Source: CAXXOK01 sp964584315 (GTDB taxonomy: Bacteria; Bacillota; Clostridia; Christensenellales; Aristaeellaceae). Taken from it: a stretch of 64,000 nt of DNA. The stretch covers positions 1-64,000 of the forward strand of contig CAZOZO010000008.1 in assembly GCA_964584315.1 (NCBI GenBank). Direction: 5' to 3'. Of this stretch, positions 35,370 through 42,934 are shown in pieces (the first letter of the stretch is position 1; every line of letters starts with the position of its first letter). The position numbers were made by a program, and so were the translations under genes. The notes beneath the pieces are model-generated. The model was not told where the DNA came from. It worked only from the letters and a program-made list of their open reading frames with translations, and did not search any database.

Positions 35370-36383
35370 TTAGAAATCCTTGCCCATGTCCTTGATGGCG
35401 GTGATGATGTCCTTGTAGTCCGCGCCGAAGGTGTCGTACAGGCTGCTCATGCGGGATTCGAACTCCGCGCGGGCTTCGGGCGTCAGCTCGATGATGGTGG
35501 TGCCGGCGTCACGCACGATCTTCTCGGAGGAGGCTTCCTTCTCGGCCCACTTCTGGATCTCGAACTCCTGCGTGGCCTTGGCGCACTCGACGATGATGGC
35601 CCAGTCCGCGGGGTCGATGGAATCCTTCACGGCCTTGGAAGCAAGCAGGATCTCCGGCACGCGGGTGTGCTGGTCAAGGATGTAGAACTTGGCGGCCTCG
35701 TAGTCGCCCATGTTCTGGTAGGTGGGCCAGTTGTTCTCGGCGCCGTCGATCACCTTCTGGGTGATGTTGGCATACACGTCGTTGGGGCCGATGCCGGTCA
35801 CGCCCGTCGCGCCGAGGGCCTCGACCATGGCGACCATCATGGGGTTGTTCTGCACGCGGATCTTCAGGCCCGCCATGTCGGCCACGGTGTGCACTTCCTT
35901 GGTCAGGTAGAAGCTGCGGCTGCCCGCGTCGTAGTAGCACAGGCCGACCAGCCCGCTGGGCACGCCGTCCTTATTGACGCCGGTCTCGATGTCGGCAAGC
36001 AGCTTCTGGCCGATCTCGCCGTTCAACACCGCCCACATGTGCGCGGCGCTCTTGTAGAGGTAAGGCATCTGGATGGCGTTGATGGAGGGCACATAGCTGC
36101 CCACCGGCGAAGCGGACACGCGCGCGAACGCGAGGTCGCCCAGCTGCAGGGCTTCGATGGCTTCGCTCTCCTGACCGTAGAGGGTGCCGCCCAGGAACAC
36201 GTCGATCTTGATGCGGCCTTCGGTCTTTTCGGCGACGAGGCGGGCGAACTCGGCATCCGCCAGCGCGGTGGGGTAGCCCTCAGCGTGCACTTCGCTGAGT
36301 TTGAGGACGGTCTCGGCAACCGCCATCGTGGAGAGGGCGAAAACCATCACAAGGGCAAGCACCAATGACAGAACCTTTTTCAT
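35370..36383 (-). CDS. dctP: TRAP transporter solute-binding protein
   Basis: 337 residues. Signal peptide MKKVLSLVLALVMVFALSTMAVAE with no lipobox cysteine. Core of DctP proteins: LKLSEVHAEGYPTALADAEFA, KTEGRIKIDVFLGG, the ligand-arginine region MAGLKIRVQNNPM (Arg binds carboxylate) and DGAENNWPTY. First gene of dctPQM; start ATG after AGGAGG. Ligand most likely a hexuronate, judged from regulon and neighbours. Confidence 0.93.
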   Translation of the reverse strand: MKKVLSLVLALVMVFALSTMAVAETVLKLSEVHAEGYPTALADAEFARLVAEKTEGRIKIDVFLGGTLYGQESEAIEALQLGDLAFARVSASPVGSYVPSINAIQMPYLYKSAAHMWAVLNGEIGQKLLADIETGVNKDGVPSGLVGLCYYDAGSRSFYLTKEVHTVADMAGLKIRVQNNPMMVAMVEALGATGVTGIGPNDVYANITQKVIDGAENNWPTYQNMGDYEAAKFYILDQHTRVPEILLASKAVKDSIDPADWAIIVECAKATQEFEIQKWAEKEASSEKIVRDAGTTIIELTPEARAEFESRMSSLYDTFGADYKDIITAIKDMGKDF

Positions 36384-36443
36384 TTGGGTATTCCTCCTCA
36401 GACATTGTTTGACAGGCCGGACGGTACGCGATCATCCCGACCG

Positions 36444-36457
36444 CGTAAGAGCTTACA
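36444..36457. promoter_or_regulatory. candidate uronate operator 3 (dctP)
   Basis: TGTAAGCTCTTACG on the minus strand, 3 bases after the dctP -10. Same pattern as the two sites between uxaC and uxaA. Confidence 0.7.
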
Positions 36458-36460
36458 TCC

Positions 36461-36489
36461 ATTATATCGGCAGAATTTTGGAATTACAA
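36461..36489 (-). promoter_or_regulatory. dctP promoter
   Basis: TTGTAA (36489-36484), 17-base spacer, perfect TATAAT (36466-36461). Confidence 0.8.
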
Positions 36490-36570
36490 GTGCTTTATGG
36501 TCGATTAACTTCCATACAAGCACGAAAACGAGTGAAATATAGACTGCATAACAAAAATTGAGAAAAAATA

Positions 36571-36635
36571 CTGTGGAACGAATGTGGAACGTAAGAAAGC
36601 GTTTACATGAAACGATTCAGAAAACGGTTCCACAG
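36571..36635. promoter_or_regulatory. nested inverted repeats upstream of dctP
   Basis: CTGTGGAAC (36571-36579) pairs with GTTCCACAG (36627-36635), and between them CGTTTACATGAAACG (36600-36614) is a dyad. It may be a further regulator site for dctPQM or for a small gene to the right. Function unknown. Confidence 0.4.
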
Positions 36636-36691
36636 CTTGTTTTTCAAATTGCATGAGAGATCAAAAGCATAAAAAACATGCCAAAAATGAC

Positions 36692-36937
36692 ATGCCATTG
36701 TGCTGGAAAGAGAGCGTATCATGTGCACAAAGCACGCAGACAGGCTATTGGCAGCGCTTTGCGGACAAGCTGCGCGAAACGGGCGCGTTATGCCCGGCAT
36801 GGGGAAAGCGGGATGTTCCCCGGCGAAAATTGCCGCAGATGCACGAACTGATGTGGAACACATATCGCGAAAGCTGGAACCGCGAAACGGACGAAAGCCT
36901 TTTGCTACTTACATTTGAGCGCAAAGACCTGACTTGA
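36692..36937 (+). CDS. possible small protein, unknown
   Basis: 81 residues if started at ATG 36692. The second half is protein-like (YWQRFADKLRETGA; MHELMWNTYRESWNRETDES) with codon use near that of the neighbours. No ribosome site is clear and an overlapping frame is also open, so it may be spurious. It is the only candidate in the 717-base gap between dctP and wecB. Confidence 0.3.
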   Translation: MPLCWKESVSCAQSTQTGYWQRFADKLRETGALCPAWGKRDVPRRKLPQMHELMWNTYRESWNRETDESLLLLTFERKDLT

Positions 36938-36951
36938 CGCTGGTTGCAAAA

Positions 36952-36973
36952 GCCCGCGCGAGGCGGCGCGGGC
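36952..36973 (-). terminator. terminator after wecB
   Basis: GCCCGCGC/GCGCGGGC stem, 6-base loop, then TTTTGC on the minus strand, about 130 bases past the wecB stop. Confidence 0.75.
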
Positions 36974-37100
36974 AAGTGGGAAACGGGAACCGAGCCCCCA
37001 TTCGTTTCATCCACTAACAACAGACTTGGCACGAGCCTGCCTAAGTGATCGAGCGGCAACGAAACCGCATATGGCAACGCTGGCAAACTACCTGACAGGC

Positions 37101-38201
37101 CTACTTGAGGCTGCGGGCCAGGATATCAGCGATACGCTCGCTGGCGTGGCCGTCGCCGTAAGGGTTTACGGAGCCCTCCATCTCGCGGTACTTGGCGGGG
37201 TCGTGTAAAAGCTCCATCACCGCATCGTAGATGGGCTGCTCAGCGGTGCCCACCAGCCGCAGGGTTCCTGCGTCCAGCCCTTCGGGGCGCTCGGTGGTGT
37301 CGCGCATCACCAGCACGGGCTTGCCAAGCGACGGGGCCTCCTCCTGGATGCCGCCGCTGTCGGTCATGATGAGGTAAGCGCGGGCCATCACGTTATGGAA
37401 ATCCAGCACGTCCAGCGGTTCGATCATGCGGATGCGATCCTGTCCGGAGAAGCACCGCCGCGCCGTGTCGCGCACGCTGGGGTTCATGTGCATGGGATAA
37501 ATCAGTTTTACGTCCGGCGTTTCGTCCACTACGCGGCGGATGGCCGTGAACATGTGGCGCATGGGCGTGCCGAGGTTTTCGCGCCGGTGCGCCGTCAAAA
37601 GGATCAGTCGGCTGCCCTTGGCCCATTCGATCTCCGGGTGGGTGTAATCCGCCCGCACGGTGGTGGCGAGGGCGTCGATCACGGTATTGCCCGTCACGTG
37701 GATGGCCCCCTCCGGCTTGCCCTCGCGGATCAGGTTGTCGCGGCTCATGGCCGTGGGCGCGAAATAGAATTTGGCGATCAGGTCGACCGCCTGCCGGTTG
37801 AACTCCTCAGGGAAGGGGCTGTGCAGGTTATAGGTGCGCAGGCCCGCTTCCACATGGCCCACGGGTATTTGCAGGTAAAAGCAGGCCAGCGAGGTCACAA
37901 ACGCGGTGGAGGTATCGCCGTGCACCAGCACCACGTCCGGCTTTTCGGCCTCCAGTATCTCGCGGATGCGCTGCAGGATGTTCACCGTTACGTCAAAGAG
38001 GGTCTGCTTCGCCTGCATGATGCACAGATCATACTTTGGCACGACTTGAAAAGCAGATAAAATCTGATCCAGCATCTGCCGGTGCTGGCCGGTCACGCAC
38101 ACGACGGTCTCAAAGGCGGGGTGGCGCGAGAGCACATGCACCAGCGGGCACATTTTGATCGCCTCGGGTCTGGTGCCAAAGATGAGCATCACTTTTTTCA
38201 T
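37101..38201 (-). CDS. wecB: UDP-N-acetylglucosamine 2-epimerase (non-hydrolysing)
   Basis: 366 residues from ATG 38201 (MKKVMLIFGTRPEAIKM), the expected start of this family; the frame extends to 38291 but overlaps murI. Interconverts UDP-GlcNAc and UDP-ManNAc for cell-wall polymers. Motifs: GTRPEAIKM (substrate), HGDTSTAF, GHVEAGLRT, HRRENLG, and TDSGGIQEEAPSLGKPVL. Follows murI by 79 bases on the same strand, consistent with a cell-wall precursor unit. Confidence 0.93.
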   Translation of the reverse strand: MKKVMLIFGTRPEAIKMCPLVHVLSRHPAFETVVCVTGQHRQMLDQILSAFQVVPKYDLCIMQAKQTLFDVTVNILQRIREILEAEKPDVVLVHGDTSTAFVTSLACFYLQIPVGHVEAGLRTYNLHSPFPEEFNRQAVDLIAKFYFAPTAMSRDNLIREGKPEGAIHVTGNTVIDALATTVRADYTHPEIEWAKGSRLILLTAHRRENLGTPMRHMFTAIRRVVDETPDVKLIYPMHMNPSVRDTARRCFSGQDRIRMIEPLDVLDFHNVMARAYLIMTDSGGIQEEAPSLGKPVLVMRDTTERPEGLDAGTLRLVGTAEQPIYDAVMELLHDPAKYREMEGSVNPYGDGHASERIADILARSLK

Positions 38202-38280
38202 GTGCAAACCAACCTCACCCGCAAAACGCGGTGTATTTCCGTCGCTGCCATTGTACCGTACCATGGAGGGGATTGCAACC

Positions 38281-39057
38281 TCACGGCGCATCCGCCAGCG
38301 CGCGCAGGAACCACGCGCGCATCCGCTGCGGGATGGACGGATCCGCCGCTGTGCTCAAAAACTGCGGTTCATGCACGGGTGCGCCGCTGCCAAGCAATCC
38401 GCCCTCGGCGAGCCGTGCCTGCAACTGCCGCGCGGTGCCCAGGTTGCCATCCACCAGCACCACATCGGTCGGCAGCAGGTTTGCCAGCGCGCGGCGCAAA
38501 AAAACATAATGCGTGCAGCCCAGCACCACAGCCTTGACGGGTCTGGTCAGGTGCGGGCCCAAAAGCTCGGTAAGCTTTGCTTCAATGCGGGGGCCGTCGG
38601 TCTCGCCCGCCTCAATCAGCTCCACGAGGCCGGGGCAGGGCACGGGCACTGCGTTTTGGCCGTAGCGGGCCATCAGGCTGTGGAACTTGTCCAGCGTAAG
38701 GGTCATGGCGGTGGCCATGACCAGTACGGCGCCGCTGCGGGGCAAAAGCGACGCGGGCTTGAGCGCGGGCTCCATGCCGATGATGGGCAGCGGCAGTTCA
38801 TGCCGTAGCGCGTCTGCGGCGGCGCTGGTGGCCGTGTTGCAGGCGATCACCACGGCTTTGCAGCCAAGATCGATCAGGCGGCTTACACCCTGGCGGGTAA
38901 AATCGAGCACCTCGCCCGGCGTGCGGTCGCCGTAAGGTGCGTTCAGGTTGTCGCCTAAAAATAGAAAGTTTTCCGCCGGCAACAGCCGCACGGCCTCGGC
39001 AAGCACGCTGACCCCGCCAAAACCGCTGTCGAACACGCCAATGGGCCGGTCGTCCAA
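38281..39057 (-). CDS. murI: glutamate racemase
   Basis: 258 residues from a TTG at 39057 with GGAGG 9 bases upstream; this matches the family start (DDRPIGVFDSGFGG). The open frame to 39216 has no ribosome site. Supplies D-glutamate for peptidoglycan. Catalytic Cys in VIACNTATSAA, second Cys in VLGCTHYVFL, plus FDSGFGG and GDNLNAPYG. All present. Confidence 0.93.
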   Translation of the reverse strand: MDDRPIGVFDSGFGGVSVLAEAVRLLPAENFLFLGDNLNAPYGDRTPGEVLDFTRQGVSRLIDLGCKAVVIACNTATSAAADALRHELPLPIIGMEPALKPASLLPRSGAVLVMATAMTLTLDKFHSLMARYGQNAVPVPCPGLVELIEAGETDGPRIEAKLTELLGPHLTRPVKAVVLGCTHYVFLRRALANLLPTDVVLVDGNLGTARQLQARLAEGGLLGSGAPVHEPQFLSTAADPSIPQRMRAWFLRALADAP

Positions 39058-39302
39058 TGCGATACACCTCCGGTCAGATACTTGTATTATAACGTCCGCA
39101 CGGCGCTTTGGCAAGGCGAAGCGCCGCAGCGCGCGAAAAAACAGCACGGCTTTCGCCGCGCCGCAATGGGTACACAAACAACGGGTCAGGAGTAATGGGT
39201 CTGGCGAGGCCGACATGGTTCGCGTGGCCTCAGCTGCGGCGTATCTCCGGCAAGCAGCCAGTCGTGGATAAGCGCTACAATGGACGTTTTCTGCCTGTCC
39301 TG

Positions 39303-39794
39303 TCAGCCGCCACTCGCGCCGATCAGCGCGTTCGTCTGTACGCTGAGCGCCTCGATGCTCTGGGTGAGCGACGTCAGGCTGTCGCTCACCTTCTGGCCGC
39401 TGGAGAGCTTCGCGTCGTACGCGTCGATCACGGTGTAGATGTTGTCAAAAACCGATTGCTGGTACAGGCGGCCCACCTCGCCGAACATGCTCACGTTCAG
39501 GTCGTTGATGATCTCGATGCCGTGCACGTACTGGCGTATCTTGCCCAGCACGTTGCTGGTGGTGGTCGCGCCAAGGCGGCTTAAGGTGTTGGTCTGGCTC
39601 ACGGCGTGCTGGATCTCGCTGCGCAGCTTTGCGTTACGCTGGTTTTCGAAGTTGGCCTCGTTCAGCCCGCCCACGCCGATCAGCTTGAGCAGGATGAAGG
39701 CCGCCACGATGATCGCCAGGATCACCAGGATCGGCTGGTAGCGGTTGGAGCGCATGATGGCGTTGAAGCGGCTCCGGCTGGAATAACGGTACAA
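39303..39794 (-). CDS. small membrane-anchored protein, unknown
   Basis: 163 residues from TTG 39794 with a perfect AAAGGAGG site 7 bases upstream. One membrane segment (PILVILAIIVAAFILLKLIG, residues 21-40), then an extracytoplasmic helical domain rich in Ser/Thr/Gln (SEIQHAVSQTNTLSRLG; SLTQSIEALSVQTNALIG). No known family. It ends 246 bases upstream of murI on the same strand. Confidence 0.7.
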   Translation of the reverse strand: MYRYSSRSRFNAIMRSNRYQPILVILAIIVAAFILLKLIGVGGLNEANFENQRNAKLRSEIQHAVSQTNTLSRLGATTTSNVLGKIRQYVHGIEIINDLNVSMFGEVGRLYQQSVFDNIYTVIDAYDAKLSSGQKVSDSLTSLTQSIEALSVQTNALIGASGG

Positions 39795-39920
39795 GGGCGT
39801 TCCTCCTTTAGTGCATGCGGGGTCATATGTAGAAAACGGCCTGCTGCCGGATGCGAGCTCAAGTTTTCAGTATTATAACATAGGTTTTGCGCGGGGTAAA
39901 TACGGCGCGCGGCGCGCCGG

Positions 39921-39949
39921 TTGCCCCGCAGCGCGGCTCGTGGTATGAT
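39921..39949 (+). promoter_or_regulatory. promoter of GNAT gene
   Basis: TTGCCC (39921-39926), 17-base spacer, TATGAT (39944-39949). Confidence 0.65.
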
Positions 39950-39985
39950 GGCGGCATAGAAATACGGGGCGGGAGGGGAAACACC

Positions 39986-40594
39986 ATGCCTGCGCGCGAG
40001 GTACCAAAGCCCACCAGAGCCGAGTTTACCCAGATGGTAACGATCTTGACCGACGCTTTCTGGCGCACGCCGATGTTCACTGGCTACCTGTTCCGCGGAC
40101 GCAAGGCGCTGGCCCGCACGTTCATGGCCATGCTGCTGCGCTATGGCCTAAAAGCGGGGCGCGTGTTCGCCTTGGATGGCGAGGGTGGCATCACGGCCTG
40201 CGCGACGTGGTCCACGCCCGCTTCGCCGGAGATGGGCCTTGCCACCTATCTGCGGCTGGGGCTGTGGCTGCACATGCTTTGGATCGGCCTGCGCAGCCCC
40301 GCGGCGCTGCCCCGCATCGCGGAGCTGTTCCGCATGCTGGAGCATTTTGCGCCTGACATACCCTGTGCCACGCTGGAGTTTTTGGCTTCGCGCAAGAAAG
40401 GCGCGGGCGCGCAGGTCGCGCGGGAGAGCATGGCCGCCTTCGACGGGCAGACGCTCTATGTGGAGAGCATCGTCAGCAAGGACGACCACGCCTTCTACCG
40501 GCGGCTGGGGTTCGTGCCCTTCGCGCGCACGGATTTCCACGGCACGGACTATGCGTTCATGCTCATCCGCCCCACGGACGGCAGGGCCGCCTGA
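39986..40594 (+). CDS. GNAT-family N-acetyltransferase
   Basis: 202 residues, start ATG after GGGAGGGG. Acetyl-CoA-dependent transferase fold. The C-terminal part LYVESIVSKDDHAFYRRLGFVPFAR is the classic GNAT end (a helix after the acetyl-CoA loop, then YxxxGF). The pantetheine-binding loop is degenerate (SRKKGAGAQV replaces Q/RxxGxG/A). Acceptor substrate unknown. Confidence 0.8.
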   Translation: MPAREVPKPTRAEFTQMVTILTDAFWRTPMFTGYLFRGRKALARTFMAMLLRYGLKAGRVFALDGEGGITACATWSTPASPEMGLATYLRLGLWLHMLWIGLRSPAALPRIAELFRMLEHFAPDIPCATLEFLASRKKGAGAQVARESMAAFDGQTLYVESIVSKDDHAFYRRLGFVPFARTDFHGTDYAFMLIRPTDGRAA

Positions 40595-40622
40595 TTGCAC
40601 TGTTTTTTCTGTATCCAAACCC

Positions 40623-40651
40623 TTGACAAAGCCCCCGCCCTCCGCTATAAT
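40623..40651 (+). promoter_or_regulatory. consensus promoter of T-box transcript
   Basis: TTGACA (40623-40628), 17-base spacer, TATAAT (40646-40651): both hexamers perfect. Transcription would start near 40658. Confidence 0.9.
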
Positions 40652-40657
40652 CAACCC

Positions 40658-40898
40658 AATTTCCAACGCGATGAACGGGCGCGACAAGCGCGGTATGCCT
40701 TTCAGAGAAGCGCCGGTGGTGCGAGGCGCAAAGGCGGGCGCAGGTCCCCTCCCCCGTGAGCGGCCCTCGGGAACGGCAGTACCGACGGACGGGCAGGCCC
40801 GATAAAGCCTTTTGAGCGGGAGCATTGGCTCCAAGCGAAGTGGTACCGCGGATGCGACAGCCTCCGTCTTCGATGGTTTTCGAAGGCGGGGGCGTTTT
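40658..40898 (+). promoter_or_regulatory. T-box riboswitch
   Basis: Uncharged-tRNA sensing leader. Stem I begins GATGAACGGG; its distal part shows CAGAGAAGCGCCGGTGGTGCGAG, cf. the conserved AGAGA/GGTGxGA loop pair; GCCTTT and AAAGGC close it. The T-box itself is GAAGTGGTACCGCGG (TGGTACCGCG at 40841-40850). The bulge TGGT would pair with a tRNA ending ACCA, that is discriminator A. The specifier codon is not resolved by eye; the C-rich 3' side of stem I (40746-40755) hints at Pro or Leu codons. The terminator follows at 40860-40893. Confidence 0.88.
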
Positions 40899-40899
40899 G
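40860..40899 (+). terminator. T-box intrinsic terminator
   Basis: GCCTCCGTCTTCGA (40860-40873) pairs with TCGAAGGCGGGGGC (40880-40893), then GTTTTGTTT. Competes with the antiterminator formed around the T-box sequence. Confidence 0.9.
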
Positions 40900-40924
40900 T
40901 TTGCAAAGTAGAGGAGGGCGCAGC

Positions 40925-42610
40925 ATGGCATTTGTACCGACACTCGAGCTTCACGATTACACGATCCCCGGGCTGCTTCGGAGGAACGCGGAGCGACTGC
41001 CGGACAACGACTGCGTCGTTGCGCCTGAGTTTGACGTGCGCTGGAGCTGGAAGGAGTTTGACCGCCTGACCGACGTGGTGGCGCGGGGTTTCTACGCCAT
41101 GGGCGTGCGCAAAGGCGACCATGTGGCCATCTGGGCTACCAACGTACCGGAGTGGATGCTCACGATGTTTGCCACGGCCAAGCTGGGCGCCATTCTGGTT
41201 ACGGTCAACACCAACTACAAGCAGTTTGAGCTCAACTACCTGCTCACCCAGAGCGACGCCAAGATGCTGGTGATGATCCCCGAGGTGCGCGGCAACGACT
41301 ACATCGACCACATCACGGGGCTGATGCCCAGCCTGCTGACCGACGCGCCGGAGGCCATCGGCGAGGCGAAGCTGCCGCACCTCAAGCATGTCGTGCTCAT
41401 TGGGCAAAGCGACAAAAAAGCCAGAGGCATGAGGGGCTTTGACGAATTGTACACGCTGGCGGAGACCGTGCCCCAGTCCGTGGTGGAGGAGCACATTGCG
41501 GGCCTTGCCACGCATGAAGTGATCAACATGCAGTACACCAGCGGCACCACGGGCTTTCCCAAGGGCGTGATGCTCACGCACCACAACATTACCAACAACG
41601 GCCAGTTCATGGGCGATTGCATGAAGTTTACCGGCGACGACAGGCTTTTGATCGTGGTGCCTCTGTTCCACTGCTTTGGCTGCGTACTGGGCGTGATGAG
41701 CTGCCTGACCCACGCCAGCACCATGGTGCTGATGAGCCGCTATAACCCGGAGCAGGAGATGGAACTGCTGGTGCGCGAGCGCTGCACCGCCGTGCACGGC
41801 GTGCCTACGATGTTCATCGGCATGCTGGAGCACCCCAGCTTCGACCGCTTCGACTTTTCACACCTGCGCACGGGCATCATGGCGGGCAGCCCCTGCCCCA
41901 TCAAGACCATGCGCGACGTGACCGGCAAGATGCACCTTTCGGAGCTGACCATCACCTATGGGCAGACGGAGTGCAGCCCGGGCATGACCATGAGCCGCAC
42001 GGACGACCCGCTGGAGCTGCGCGTGAGCACGGTGGGCAAGCTGTTGCCCTTCGCCGAGGGCAAGATCATCAGCCCTGAGACAGGGCTGGAAGTGCCACGC
42101 GGCACGCCGGGCGAGATCATCACCCGCGGCTACCATGTCATGAAGGGTTACTACAAAATGCCCGAGGCGACCAAAGCCGCTGTGGATGAGAACGGCTGGC
42201 TCCACACCGGCGATATCGGCACCATGGACGAGGACGGCAACTTCCGTATCACGGGCAGGCTCAAGGATATGATCATCCGCGGCGGCGAGAACATCTACCC
42301 CCGCGAGATCGAGGAGTTCATGTACACCCACCCCGCCATCCGCGACGTGCAGGTGGTGGGCGTGCCGGACGAGAAGTACGGCGAAGAGGTGTGCGCCTGC
42401 GTGATCCTCAAGGACGGGCAGGAAGCGACCGACGCGGAGCTGATCGACTTTGTTAAAAACGGCCTGAGCCGGTACAAGTCCCCGCGCTACATCCTGCGCC
42501 TCAGCGAGTTTCCCATGACGGCCAGCGGTAAGATACAGAAGTACAAGCTGCGCGAGATGGGTGTGGAAAAGCTGAACCTGCAGGCTGCCGCGAACATCGA
42601 AACGGCCTGA
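40925..42610 (+). CDS. acyl-CoA synthetase (AMP-dependent ligase)
   Basis: 561 residues, ANL superfamily. Activates a carboxylic acid to acyl-AMP and then acyl-CoA. Motifs: P-loop YTSGTTGFPKGVM, YGQTECSPGM, WLHTGDIG, GRLKDMIIRGGENIYPREIEE, C-terminal catalytic Lys in TASGKIQKYKL. Resembles FadD/YngI-type medium- or long-chain acid ligases. Start ATG after GAGGAGGG. Its only visible control is the T-box leader, tying expression to an uncharged tRNA, which is unusual for such an enzyme. A branched or amino-acid-derived acid is a reasonable but unproven substrate. Confidence 0.9.
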   Translation: MAFVPTLELHDYTIPGLLRRNAERLPDNDCVVAPEFDVRWSWKEFDRLTDVVARGFYAMGVRKGDHVAIWATNVPEWMLTMFATAKLGAILVTVNTNYKQFELNYLLTQSDAKMLVMIPEVRGNDYIDHITGLMPSLLTDAPEAIGEAKLPHLKHVVLIGQSDKKARGMRGFDELYTLAETVPQSVVEEHIAGLATHEVINMQYTSGTTGFPKGVMLTHHNITNNGQFMGDCMKFTGDDRLLIVVPLFHCFGCVLGVMSCLTHASTMVLMSRYNPEQEMELLVRERCTAVHGVPTMFIGMLEHPSFDRFDFSHLRTGIMAGSPCPIKTMRDVTGKMHLSELTITYGQTECSPGMTMSRTDDPLELRVSTVGKLLPFAEGKIISPETGLEVPRGTPGEIITRGYHVMKGYYKMPEATKAAVDENGWLHTGDIGTMDEDGNFRITGRLKDMIIRGGENIYPREIEEFMYTHPAIRDVQVVGVPDEKYGEEVCACVILKDGQEATDAELIDFVKNGLSRYKSPRYILRLSEFPMTASGKIQKYKLREMGVEKLNLQAAANIETA

Positions 42611-42635
42611 CGGAGCGGGTATAAGCAATAGCAAC

Positions 42636-42663
42636 GGGGGCGTGCCCACATGGGCGCGCCCCC
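42636..42663 (+). terminator. terminator after acyl-CoA synthetase
   Basis: GGGGGCGTGCCC/GGGCGCGCCCCC, 4-base loop, 26 bases past the stop; weak T tract (GCTATTTG). The remaining gap to 42934 holds only the promoter at 42868. Confidence 0.75.
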
Positions 42664-42867
42664 GCTATTTGCCTTGGCGGCTGCGTATCATTTGGAAGGA
42701 AACCCACGCGGCATGGCAGGGTCGAAGCAAGATTCTTGCAAGTGTTACGCCTTCCCTAAACGTAACAAACGCGCCCGACCCCACGCCCGTACCCGCCGCA
42801 TATGGTATACTGAGGCAGGCAAGCGGTGCGCCACGCCGTGCCAAAAGCCCGCAAACCCTTTCTGCGC

Positions 42868-42896
42868 TTGACGAACGCTGCAAAGCGTGATACATT
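42868..42896 (+). promoter_or_regulatory. promoter of the membrane protein pair
   Basis: TTGACG (42868-42873), 17-base spacer, TACATT (42891-42896). Confidence 0.7.
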
Positions 42897-42934
42897 GAGA
42901 CAGAAGTTGACCACCTTGAATATGAGGTGCCTTG

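Noticed and set aside
36700..36918. 72-residue plus-strand frame beginning MLERERIMCTK
   Set aside because: Overlaps the frame at 36692 that has better codon use; neither has a clear ribosome site, so at most one is real.
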